Assembly: GCF_002305895.1 (NCBI RefSeq)
Contig: NZ_CP022203.1
Location: forward strand, 3,884,501-3,948,500
DNA length: 64,000 nt
Direction of reading: 5' to 3'
From: Corallococcus macrosporus DSM 14697
GTDB lineage: Bacteria; Myxococcota; Myxococcia; Myxococcales; Myxococcaceae
Both the position numbers and the translations under genes were made by a program. Positions 46,159-53,746 of this stretch are shown in pieces. How positions within the stretch are numbered: position 1 is the stretch's first letter; every line of letters begins with the position of its first letter. The notes below the pieces were generated by a model, which ran no database searches, was not told where the DNA came from, and saw nothing but the letters and a program-made list of their open reading frames with translations.

Positions 46159-46292
46159 GTTCCTACTGAGCGCTCCCAGCGCTTGGTCCGAAGGCCCGGT
46201 CTCCCGAGGGAGGCTGGGCCTTTTCCTTTTGTCACCCCGATGTTCCGGGGCCCGCCTGGAACTTGCCCGGCGGCTCTCCTAGACTCGGGGGC

Positions 46293-47690
46293 GTGGGCGC
46301 CCCGTCGAACAGTGGAGACGGTGGGAAGAATGCGCTCTTGCGCGCGCTCCCCTCCGTCGAGCAGCTCCTGCGGCGCCCGTCGCTGGAACCCCTGTTGAGC
46401 GGCGTCCCCCGGGCTCGCGCCGTGGCCGCGCTCCGGTTGGCGGTGGACCGTGCCCGGGGCCGGCTGGTGGCCTCGGGCGGGCCTGGCTTCGACGACGCGG
46501 ACGTGCGGCACGCGCTGGCCACGCTGGCCACGCCGGGGCTGCGGCCCGTGCTCAACGCCACCGGGGTGGTGCTGCACACCAACCTGGGCCGCGCGCCCCT
46601 GGCGGCCTCGGCGGTGGCGCGCGTGGCGGAGGTGGCCCGGGGGTACTCGAACCTCGAATACGACCTGGATGAGGGGGAGCGGGGCAGCCGCTACGCGCCG
46701 CTGGTGGGCCTGCTGCGCTCGCTGACGGGCGCGGAGGACGCGGTGGTGGTGAACAACTGCGCGGGCGCGGTGCTGCTGGTGCTGGCGGCGCTGGCGGCCG
46801 GCCGCGAGTGCGTCGTGTCGCGCGGGGAGCTGGTGGAGATTGGCGGCGGGTTCCGCGTCCCGGAGGTGATGAAGCAGTCCGGCGCGAAGCTGGTGGAGGT
46901 GGGCACCACCAACCGCACGCGGCTGTCGGACTACGCGGCGGCGCTGGGGCCGGAGACGGCGCTGCTGGTGAAGGTGCACCGCTCCAACTTCGCGCTGGTG
47001 GGCTTCACGGAAGAGGTGGAGGTGGCGGAGCTCTCCGCGCTGGGGCGGGCGCGCGGCGTGCCCGTGTTCCAGGACCTGGGCGCGGGCGCGCTGGTGCCGC
47101 TGAAGGGCCCGGGCTCGAGCCAGGAGCTCACGGTGGCGCAGGCCGTGTCCGCGGGCGCGGACGTGGTGGCCTTTTCGGGAGACAAGCTGTTGGGAGGACC
47201 CCAGGCGGGGGTCGTGGTGGGCCGGTCCGCGCTGATTTCGCGCATCAAGGCCCACCCGCTCATGCGGGCCCTGCGGGTGGACAAGCTGACGGTCGCCGCG
47301 CTCGAAGCCACCCTGGTGCTGTACCGGGATGGCCGGGCGGACGAGGTGCCGGTGCACCGTCTGCTCGCCCAGCCGCCGGAGGACCTGCGCGCCCGGGCGG
47401 TGCGGCTGCAGGGCCTGCTGGCGGGGCGGGGTGTGCGTGCGCGGGTGGCCAGCGTGGTGGGGCAGGTGGGTGGGGGTGCCATGCCGCTGGCCGGGTTGCC
47501 GTCCTCCGCGTGCATCCTCACCCTAGAGAAGCCGGAAGCATTCCTGGAGCGCCTGCGCGCGGGAATGCCGCCGGTTATTGGCAGGATCACGGATGGCGAG
47601 GTGCTCCTCGACGTCCGGTGTCTCGAGGAGGAGGAGCTCCAGGCGGTCGCCGACGCCGTCACGGCCGCCATTCCAGGGAACCCGCCATGA
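46293..47690 (+). CDS. selA: L-seryl-tRNA(Sec) selenium transferase
   Basis: 465 residues from GTG 46293 (GGGGG at 46286). SelA is a PLP enzyme that converts Ser-tRNA(Sec) to Sec-tRNA(Sec). The N-terminal SelA pattern (LLRALPSVEQLLRRP), the Gly-rich PLP region and the lysine motif SGDKLLGGPQAG are present. Its presence implies that the organism makes selenoproteins, but selB, selC and selD are not in the window. Its stop overlaps the next gene's ATG. Confidence 0.93.
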   Translation: MGAPSNSGDGGKNALLRALPSVEQLLRRPSLEPLLSGVPRARAVAALRLAVDRARGRLVASGGPGFDDADVRHALATLATPGLRPVLNATGVVLHTNLGRAPLAASAVARVAEVARGYSNLEYDLDEGERGSRYAPLVGLLRSLTGAEDAVVVNNCAGAVLLVLAALAAGRECVVSRGELVEIGGGFRVPEVMKQSGAKLVEVGTTNRTRLSDYAAALGPETALLVKVHRSNFALVGFTEEVEVAELSALGRARGVPVFQDLGAGALVPLKGPGSSQELTVAQAVSAGADVVAFSGDKLLGGPQAGVVVGRSALISRIKAHPLMRALRVDKLTVAALEATLVLYRDGRADEVPVHRLLAQPPEDLRARAVRLQGLLAGRGVRARVASVVGQVGGGAMPLAGLPSSACILTLEKPEAFLERLRAGMPPVIGRITDGEVLLDVRCLEEEELQAVADAVTAAIPGNPP

Positions 47691-48280
47691 TCAACAGCGC
47701 CGTGCTTGTCCTCAACCGGTACTACCAGCCGGTGCATGTCACCTCGGTGAAACGGGCGTTTTCGCTCCTGTACCTGGGGGTGGCCAAGGCCATCGACTCG
47801 CAGTACCGGTTGTATGAGTTCGCGGATTGGGCGGAGCTGAGCGCCACGCAGGACTGCATCACCACCATCGACCGCACCATCCGCGTGCCCCGCGTCCTGG
47901 TGCTCAGCGCGTATGACCACCTGCCCCGTGGGCGGGTGCGCTTCTCCCGGCTCAACATCTACGCGCGCGACAACGACACCTGCCAGTACTGCGGGCAGAA
48001 CCTGCCGCGCAGCGAGCTGAACCTGGACCACGTCATGCCGCGGACCCAGGGCGGCAAGACGACGTGGGAGAACGTCGTGTGCTCCTGCGTGCCCTGCAAC
48101 CTCAGGAAGGGCGGGCGCACGCCGGAGCAGGCCCACATGAAGCTGCTCAAGAAGCCGGTGCGCCCGCGCTGGACGCCGCTGTTCCGGGGCGCCACCCGCA
48201 AGGTGACGTACCGGGAGTGGCTGCCATTCCTTCACCTGGCGGATGCCTCGTACTGGAACGTGGAGCTGCTGGACGAGTAG
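47687..48280 (+). CDS. HNH-domain protein
   Basis: 197 residues. The C-terminal half has a zinc-framed HNH fold: CQYC, the LDHVMPRTQGG core with the catalytic His, an Asn in the TTWENVV segment, and CVPC. The N-terminal 90 residues (AVLVLNRYYQPVHVTSVKRA) match a widespread group of chromosomal HNH proteins of unknown role rather than phage terminases. Starts inside the selA stop (ATGA). A link to selenium metabolism is not indicated by the sequence. Confidence 0.85.
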   Translation: MINSAVLVLNRYYQPVHVTSVKRAFSLLYLGVAKAIDSQYRLYEFADWAELSATQDCITTIDRTIRVPRVLVLSAYDHLPRGRVRFSRLNIYARDNDTCQYCGQNLPRSELNLDHVMPRTQGGKTTWENVVCSCVPCNLRKGGRTPEQAHMKLLKKPVRPRWTPLFRGATRKVTYREWLPFLHLADASYWNVELLDE

Positions 48281-48445
48281 CGCCTGCCCGGTGGGCGTCC
48301 AGGCGCGCTGACGCCGTGGGACGCCCGGGTGACTTCCCGGGAGTGACGGGTTTCCAGCGCACGCGCGGGCGGGGATGTTCCACTGAACGGATGCGGAAGG
48401 TCGGGGAGTCGACGCGACCTCGGGTTCGCGATTTGATGGGGGGGC

Positions 48446-49465
48446 ATGTCCCAACCCTCGCGAGCGCCCCGGGCGGAGTCCCGAGCCCTGGGCCCCACGG
48501 AGCCAGGCCCCATGGTCTCCGGCCCCCCTGGTCTGTCACGTCGTCCTCGTCCCCGGCGCATCATCGCGGTGGGAGGCGGGAAGGGCGGCATTGGCAAGTC
48601 CATGGTGTCCGCCAACCTGGGCGTGGCCCTGGCGCAGTCAGGCGCCAACGTGCTGCTGGTGGACGTGGACCTGGGCGGGGCGAACCTGCACACGTGCCTG
48701 GGGGTGGGGCAGCCCAACGCGACGCTGTCCGACTTCCTGCGCCGGAACAAGGCGCAGATTGAAGAGGTCATCATCCCCACCGGCGTGCCCCGGCTGTCGC
48801 TGATCGCCGGCGCGCAGGACGCGCTGGACGCGGCCAACCTCAAGTACGCGCAGAAGCAGAAGCTGCTGCGGACGTTGATGGCCACGTCGGCGGACTACCT
48901 CATCCTGGACCTGGGCGCGGGGACCAGCTTCAACACCATCGACTTCTTCATCCTCGCGGACCACGGCGTGCTGGTGATGCTGCCCGAGCCCACGTCGGTG
49001 GAGAACGCCTACCGCTTCGCCAAGGCGGCCTTCTTCCGCAAGCTCCAGCAGGTGGAGGCGCAGTACGGCATCGAGGACCTGGTGGAGGACGCGCTCACCA
49101 CCCGCGAGGGCGCGCTGCGCACGCTGCATGACGTGCTGGCGCAGGCCCGGCGCAAGGACCCGGCCATCGCGGAGCGCCTGGAGCGGGAGCTGTCCGCGTT
49201 CCGCATCCGCCTCGTCGTGAACCAGGCGCGCACGGACGCGGACCTGTCCGTGGGGACCTCGGTGGCCGCCGCGTGGAAGAAGTTCTTCGGCATCGACATG
49301 GATGTCCTGGGCGCCATTCGCTACGACGACGAGGCGTGGCGCGCGGTGCGCAAGCGCAAGCCCGTCCTCATCGAGCGGCCGGATTCCGCGGCGGCCACTG
49401 CCATTCAGGGCATCGCAACGCGTATCCTCGCGATTGACGGTTCCCCTCAGCGCTCCCCACCATGA
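48446..49465 (+). CDS. MinD/FlhG-like ParA-superfamily ATPase
   Basis: 339 residues. A 35-residue Pro/Arg-rich N-terminus precedes a deviant Walker A motif (GGGKGGIGKSMVSANLG), DVDLGGANLHTCLGV as switch I, and ILDLGAGTSFNTIDFF as Walker B/switch II. The overall pattern is closer to FlhG/FleN (MinD2) than to plasmid ParA. Those proteins cycle between monomer and ATP-bound dimer and set the position or number of surface structures. No amphipathic membrane-targeting helix is obvious at the C-terminus. Overlaps the next gene by ATGA. Confidence 0.88.
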   Translation: MSQPSRAPRAESRALGPTEPGPMVSGPPGLSRRPRPRRIIAVGGGKGGIGKSMVSANLGVALAQSGANVLLVDVDLGGANLHTCLGVGQPNATLSDFLRRNKAQIEEVIIPTGVPRLSLIAGAQDALDAANLKYAQKQKLLRTLMATSADYLILDLGAGTSFNTIDFFILADHGVLVMLPEPTSVENAYRFAKAAFFRKLQQVEAQYGIEDLVEDALTTREGALRTLHDVLAQARRKDPAIAERLERELSAFRIRLVVNQARTDADLSVGTSVAAAWKKFFGIDMDVLGAIRYDDEAWRAVRKRKPVLIERPDSAAATAIQGIATRILAIDGSPQRSPP

Positions 49466-51066
49466 AGCCCTTCGAGCAGCAGACCTACTACGAGATTCTC
49501 GAAGTCCCCGTCACCGCGCCGCTGGAGGAGATCCGCGCGGCGTATGAACGGCTGATGGAGCTGTATTCGCCGGACTCCATCGCCGTGTACGCGCTCGTGG
49601 ACGAGGGCCAGGTGGACGGGCTGCGCGCCCGGATGGCCGAGGCCCTGGAGATCCTCTCCGACGAAGAGCTGCGTGCCGAGTACGACAAGGACCTGGGACT
49701 CCCGGCGCGCCGGTTGATGGACGCGGCGGCGTCGGGTGGCGAGGTGACGCCGGCGGAAAAGCGTGCCGAGCCGGAGCGCGTCGGGGTTGCCGCTACGCAC
49801 GGGGACGAACAGACTGGCCCGCGTTCAACGCAGGTCCCCCAGGCGGGGACGGACGGGAGGCCAGGGGCAGTGCGAGACGTGCCGGTGGAGGACTCGGAGA
49901 CCGCGAGCACGGAGCGGAGCGGAGCGGAGGAGGGCGCCGCCAGGGCGACGGAGCCGCGGGTGGAGCCACTGGCCGCGGTTTCGGGACAGGCGGACTTCCG
50001 GGCCTCGTTCTTCCGGGGGTTCTCGTTCGCGTACGTGTCCAGCTCGTTGCAGGACACGCAGCGGCTGGGCAGCGCGGTGGATGTCCCCGCCGCGGCGATT
50101 CAGCCCCGGCCGGACAGCGGCTCCGCGACGGGCGCGAGCGTCCCGGCTTCGAGTGGGGAGGCCGCCGCGCCGACGACCGCGACGGTGGCCACCGTCAGCG
50201 CCCCGGCTCCGGTCAGCGAACCCGCTGCGGCGCCTGTTGCCGCGGTCTCGACGACGGCCACCCTCGTTTCGGCCACGGAGGCCCCGGCGGCGCCTGCTGC
50301 CGCGGCCTCCGCCGCTGCACCGGCAGCCCCCGTCAGCGCTCCGGCTCTGGGGGAGGAGGCCCTGGTGAATGACTCGGTCGCTCCGGCCACTGACACCCCG
50401 CCCGCGCAGGGCGCTCCGGTGGGCGTCGCGCCGGCTCCCTCGCCCTCGGCGCCTGCCACCGGGGCGACCCCGGCGCAGGATGCCCCGGTCAGCGTCGCTT
50501 CAGGTCCATCCACCTCGGCCCCTGACGCCGCGCCCGTGGCCCCTCCGGCTCCGGTCGCGACTGTCACGCCACCGGCTCCAGCGAGCGCCAGTCCGGCGCC
50601 CGGCCCCGACTCCACGGCCATCGTCCCGGTCAGCCCCACGTCCACCCAGGCCGAGCAGGGCAGGCCGGTGTCGCGTCCCGGACGCCTGGGGGACGCGCCG
50701 CAGATTGCCCAGGACTCGGCCATCGCCACGGCGGAGGCGGCGCTGGCGCAGGTGTCCCAGGCCGCGTCCCGCGCCCGTGAGCCCCGGCCTCGCATTCCGG
50801 ACATCCCGTCCGACGCCGAGTTCAATGGCGAGCTGCTCCGCCAGGTCCGCGAGGCCCGGGGGATGACCCTCCAGCAGGTCGCCGACCGCACCCGCATCTC
50901 TCGCGGGCACCTGGAGAACGTGGAGGCGGACCGCTACAACGCGCTCCCGGCGGCGGTCTACCTGCGAGGTATCCTGATGAACCTGGCCCGCGAGCTGGGG
51001 CTGGACCCGCTCCGCGTCTCCAAGAGCTACCTCGCCCTGTCTTCCGAGAAGTCAGGCAAGAAGTAG
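49462..51066 (+). CDS. J-like domain and RodZ-type HTH fusion with a disordered Ala/Pro linker
   Basis: 534 residues. Residues 1-80 resemble a J domain (TYYEILEVPVTAPLEEIRAA ... LSDEELRAEYDKDLGLP), but the HPD motif reads SPD, so DnaK stimulation is unlikely. Residues 95-440 are Ala/Pro/Thr/Val-rich and probably disordered, with a 23-residue imperfect tandem repeat (DNA near 50404 and 50473). Residues 450-525 form an HTH of the RodZ cytoplasmic type (LLRQVREARGMTLQQVADRT, then GHLENVEADRYNALP). There is no membrane helix. Translationally coupled to the MinD-like ATPase. An adaptor role is an inference. Confidence 0.85.
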   Translation: MKPFEQQTYYEILEVPVTAPLEEIRAAYERLMELYSPDSIAVYALVDEGQVDGLRARMAEALEILSDEELRAEYDKDLGLPARRLMDAAASGGEVTPAEKRAEPERVGVAATHGDEQTGPRSTQVPQAGTDGRPGAVRDVPVEDSETASTERSGAEEGAARATEPRVEPLAAVSGQADFRASFFRGFSFAYVSSSLQDTQRLGSAVDVPAAAIQPRPDSGSATGASVPASSGEAAAPTTATVATVSAPAPVSEPAAAPVAAVSTTATLVSATEAPAAPAAAASAAAPAAPVSAPALGEEALVNDSVAPATDTPPAQGAPVGVAPAPSPSAPATGATPAQDAPVSVASGPSTSAPDAAPVAPPAPVATVTPPAPASASPAPGPDSTAIVPVSPTSTQAEQGRPVSRPGRLGDAPQIAQDSAIATAEAALAQVSQAASRAREPRPRIPDIPSDAEFNGELLRQVREARGMTLQQVADRTRISRGHLENVEADRYNALPAAVYLRGILMNLARELGLDPLRVSKSYLALSSEKSGKK

Positions 51067-51151
51067 GGGAGCCGGCCGGAAACGCCCGGAGGTCACCGGC
51101 GTTGCGAGGAAAGTTGACTCCCCTCCGGCCGCTGCCTAAGTAGGTGTCACG

Positions 51152-51415
51152 ATGACGGACGAGGAAAAGGTCAAGGCGATGCGGCTCGCCCGTGCGATTG
51201 CCTCGGATATCTCGCTCTACAACGAGCAGAAGATCATCAAGGGAATCGAACAGGACAACCTCTTCGAGGTCCTCAAGGAGGAACTGGAAGAGGGCCGCGA
51301 GCTCTACAAGAGCCGCGTCAGCCAGGAGATCTTCACGAAGATGAATTTCTTCGAGCGGGCGATCAACGACATCGTCCTGCGCTCGAAGGCGCATGTGAAG
51401 TCGAAGATCTGGTAA
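51152..51415 (+). CDS. Small helical protein of unknown function
   Basis: 87 residues, soluble and almost entirely helical with alternating charges (TDEEKVKAMRLARAIASDIS, then NLFEVLKEELEEGRELYKSR). No recognised motif. Codon usage is strongly GC3-biased, and the ATG at 51152 is preceded by a short T/A-containing spacer, so it looks real. It lies 85 bp after the J-like/HTH gene and 10 bp before rluD. A role with the MinD-like ATPase is only positional. Confidence 0.75.
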   Translation: MTDEEKVKAMRLARAIASDISLYNEQKIIKGIEQDNLFEVLKEELEEGRELYKSRVSQEIFTKMNFFERAINDIVLRSKAHVKSKIW

Positions 51416-51425
51416 CCCCCTCCCC

Positions 51426-52451
51426 GTGGTAGCGCCCGACACGCGAGAGCACCGCGCTCCGCCCGAAGCCCGAGGCGAGCGCGTGGACCAGTATCTCGCG
51501 CGGGCCTTCCCGGACCTCACGCGCTCCCGCATCCATGGCCTCATCGAGGCCGGGCATGTGCTCGCGGATGGCCAGCCCGCCAAGCCGGCGCGGCGCCTCC
51601 GCGGCGGAGAGCTCCTCGTCCTCCACGTCCCCGCGCCCGTGCCCGCCGTCCCCGTGGCGGAGGAGCTGCCGCTGGCGCTGCTGCACGAGGACCGCGACCT
51701 CGTCGTCGTCGACAAGGCGGCTGGCATGGTCGTCCACCCGGGCGCCGGCCACGCCTCTGGCACCCTGGTCAACGCGCTGCTGCACCGGGTGAAGGACCTG
51801 GCCGGCGTGGGCGGCGAGCTGCGGCCCGGCATCGTCCACCGGCTCGACAAGGACACCACGGGCTGCCTCGTGGTGGCCAAGAATGAGCAGACGCTGGTCG
51901 CGCTCCAGAAGGCCTTCAAGACGCGCGCGGTGGCGAAGACGTACCTGGCCCTGGTGCACGGCGTGCCGCCGGCGGAGGGCCGCATTGAAACGCTCTACGG
52001 CCGTCACCCCGTCCACCGTCAGCGCTTCACGGGCAAGGTGAAGGAGGGCAAGAGCGCCATCACCGTGTACCGCGTCCTCGAGGCCTTCGACGGCGCCGCG
52101 CTGGTGGAGGTGGACCTGCTCACCGGCCGCACGCACCAGATTCGCGTGCACCTGTCCGAGGCCGGCCACCCCCTGCTGGGTGACGCGCTCTACGGCGCCG
52201 GGCGCAAGGCGAAGGGCGCCGCGGCGGAGGCCCAGGAGCGGCTGGGCCGTCAGGCGCTCCACGCGTGGCGCCTGTCCTTCGCGCACCCGCGCACCCACAA
52301 GGTGCTGAAGCTGGAGGCGCCCGTGCCCGCGGACCTGGAGGCGGCCCTGACGCTGCTCCGGGCCACGCTCCCCGCGCCGGCCGCGCCGCCAGGGAAGCCC
52401 GCGCCCCGGAAGGCGGCGGGCGCCAGGCGGACTACAGGCCGGACACGCTGA
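51426..52451 (+). CDS. rluD: 23S rRNA pseudouridine synthase, RluD family
   Basis: 341 residues from GTG 51426. An N-terminal S4-like RNA-binding domain (RVDQYLARAFPDLTRSRIHG) precedes the catalytic domain with the Asp-containing motif HRLDKDTTGCL and TGRTHQIRVHL. RluD makes pseudouridines in helix 69 of 23S rRNA; RluA or RluC specificity cannot be excluded. The last 30 residues are Pro/Ala/Arg-rich. Its 3' end overlaps the convergent HD-GYP-like gene by 20 bp. Confidence 0.92.
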   Translation: MVAPDTREHRAPPEARGERVDQYLARAFPDLTRSRIHGLIEAGHVLADGQPAKPARRLRGGELLVLHVPAPVPAVPVAEELPLALLHEDRDLVVVDKAAGMVVHPGAGHASGTLVNALLHRVKDLAGVGGELRPGIVHRLDKDTTGCLVVAKNEQTLVALQKAFKTRAVAKTYLALVHGVPPAEGRIETLYGRHPVHRQRFTGKVKEGKSAITVYRVLEAFDGAALVEVDLLTGRTHQIRVHLSEAGHPLLGDALYGAGRKAKGAAAEAQERLGRQALHAWRLSFAHPRTHKVLKLEAPVPADLEAALTLLRATLPAPAAPPGKPAPRKAAGARRTTGRTR

Positions 52452-53742
52452 GCGACTGCTGCCGCTTGGACAGCACCTTCACGGGCTGGATGGCCATGAC
52501 CCGCATGAAGACGGACAGCAGCTCCGGGTCGAACTTGTTCCGCATCTCCGACCACATCAGCATCAGCGCCACCTCCGGGCCGTAGGCGTCCCGGTACGGG
52601 CGCTTGGACGTGAGGGCGTCGTACGCGTCGCAGATGGCGATGATCTTCGCGTACACCCCGAGGTTCGTCTTCGGGATGATCATCTGGATGTTGCCGCGCG
52701 AGTCGCGCACGGCGGTCCCGAAGTCCGTCTTGTGCTCGAACGTCGTGACCACGCGCAGCAGCGTGGAGCGGCTGAAGCCCTTCTCCATCAGGATGTTGCG
52801 CACGGAGATGAGCGGCGCGCGCTGCACCGTCTGCTTCTCCTCGGGCGTCAGGGCGCCGCGCTTGGTGGACAGCTCCTCCGACAGCGTGGCCATGCCGGCG
52901 TCGTGGAAGAGGGCGATGTAGCCCAAGTCCCGAAGCTGCGGCTTCGTCAGCCCCAGCTCCGCGCCGAACACGACGCTCATCAGGCACACGTTGACCTGGT
53001 GGTACACGAGGTAGTCGTCCTCGCGCCGCATGGTCGTCATGCCCAGGAAGTGCGTCCGCTGCTCGTAGGAGATGTCGACGAAGTCCTGCACCAGGCGCAG
53101 CGCCTTGGAGGCGTTGATGGGCTTCCCGGCCCGCACCGACTCCAGGTACTTGGTGAGGAAGAACACCGCGCGCGCGTAGATGGTCATCGCGTACTTCTTG
53201 CGGTCCACCTTCTGGTCGCCCGGGTTGTCCAGGTCCTTGTTCAGCTTCTCCTTCAGCTTGGAGAACTTGGCCACCCGCATGTTGAGCAGCTTGCGGTTGG
53301 ACAGGCCGTCCTCTTCGGACGCCGTCGTCTGCTCCTTGCTGAAGATCCAGATGAAGTTCTTCAGCTCCGGCACGGTGACGGGCTTGGTGAGCGTGAAGCC
53401 CCCCACGTCCTTCGCGCGCAGCTCCGCCAGCAGGTAGCGCTGGTTCTCGATGGAGTTGAGGTCCACCTTCACCAGCATGCCGTTCAGGTAGAAGGACTCC
53501 TTGACGCCCGTGAGCTCCAGGCGGCCTTCCTTGCCGATGATTTGATTGATGATGTCCTGGAGCTGGTGCAGCGGCTTCTGGAAGACGGCGTTCTCCGGGT
53601 CATACATCTTCACCGAGCGCACCAGCATGTAGAGGCCGGCCACCAGCGAGCGCGCCAGGCCCTGGAGCTTCTCGTTGTGCTCGCGGCCGAACTCGCTGGT
53701 GCTCTCGTCCTGCGACTGGGTGATTTTCAGGTTGTCGGCCAT
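52432..53742 (-). CDS. Degenerate HD-GYP-type protein with an N-terminal domain shared with its neighbour
   Basis: 436 residues. The N-terminal part (about 30-135) contains VRSVKMYDPENAVFQKPLHQ and SFYLNGMLVKV and resembles the N-terminus of the adjacent HEAT protein. The C-terminal half is an HD-GYP-like domain: HDAGM, CDAYDALTSKRPYRDA. Key residues are altered: Met for Lys after HD, RAP where a His-Pro is usual, FEHKTDFG instead of HHE..DGsGYP. Cyclic-di-GMP hydrolysis is therefore doubtful; binding or scaffolding is possible. It starts 4 bp after the HEAT gene. Confidence 0.85.
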   Translation of the reverse strand: MADNLKITQSQDESTSEFGREHNEKLQGLARSLVAGLYMLVRSVKMYDPENAVFQKPLHQLQDIINQIIGKEGRLELTGVKESFYLNGMLVKVDLNSIENQRYLLAELRAKDVGGFTLTKPVTVPELKNFIWIFSKEQTTASEEDGLSNRKLLNMRVAKFSKLKEKLNKDLDNPGDQKVDRKKYAMTIYARAVFFLTKYLESVRAGKPINASKALRLVQDFVDISYEQRTHFLGMTTMRREDDYLVYHQVNVCLMSVVFGAELGLTKPQLRDLGYIALFHDAGMATLSEELSTKRGALTPEEKQTVQRAPLISVRNILMEKGFSRSTLLRVVTTFEHKTDFGTAVRDSRGNIQMIIPKTNLGVYAKIIAICDAYDALTSKRPYRDAYGPEVALMLMWSEMRNKFDPELLSVFMRVMAIQPVKVLSKRQQSLSVSGL

Positions 53743-53746
53743 GCGC

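Noticed and set aside
46263-46292. Upstream TTG as the selA start
   Set aside because: The GTG at 46293 has a G-rich binding site and better agreement with the SelA N-terminus.
50100-50700. GC-rich repeats in the linker of the J-like/HTH gene as a possible CRISPR or satellite
   Set aside because: They encode an Ala/Pro-rich linker in frame, with no regular spacers or conserved repeat unit.
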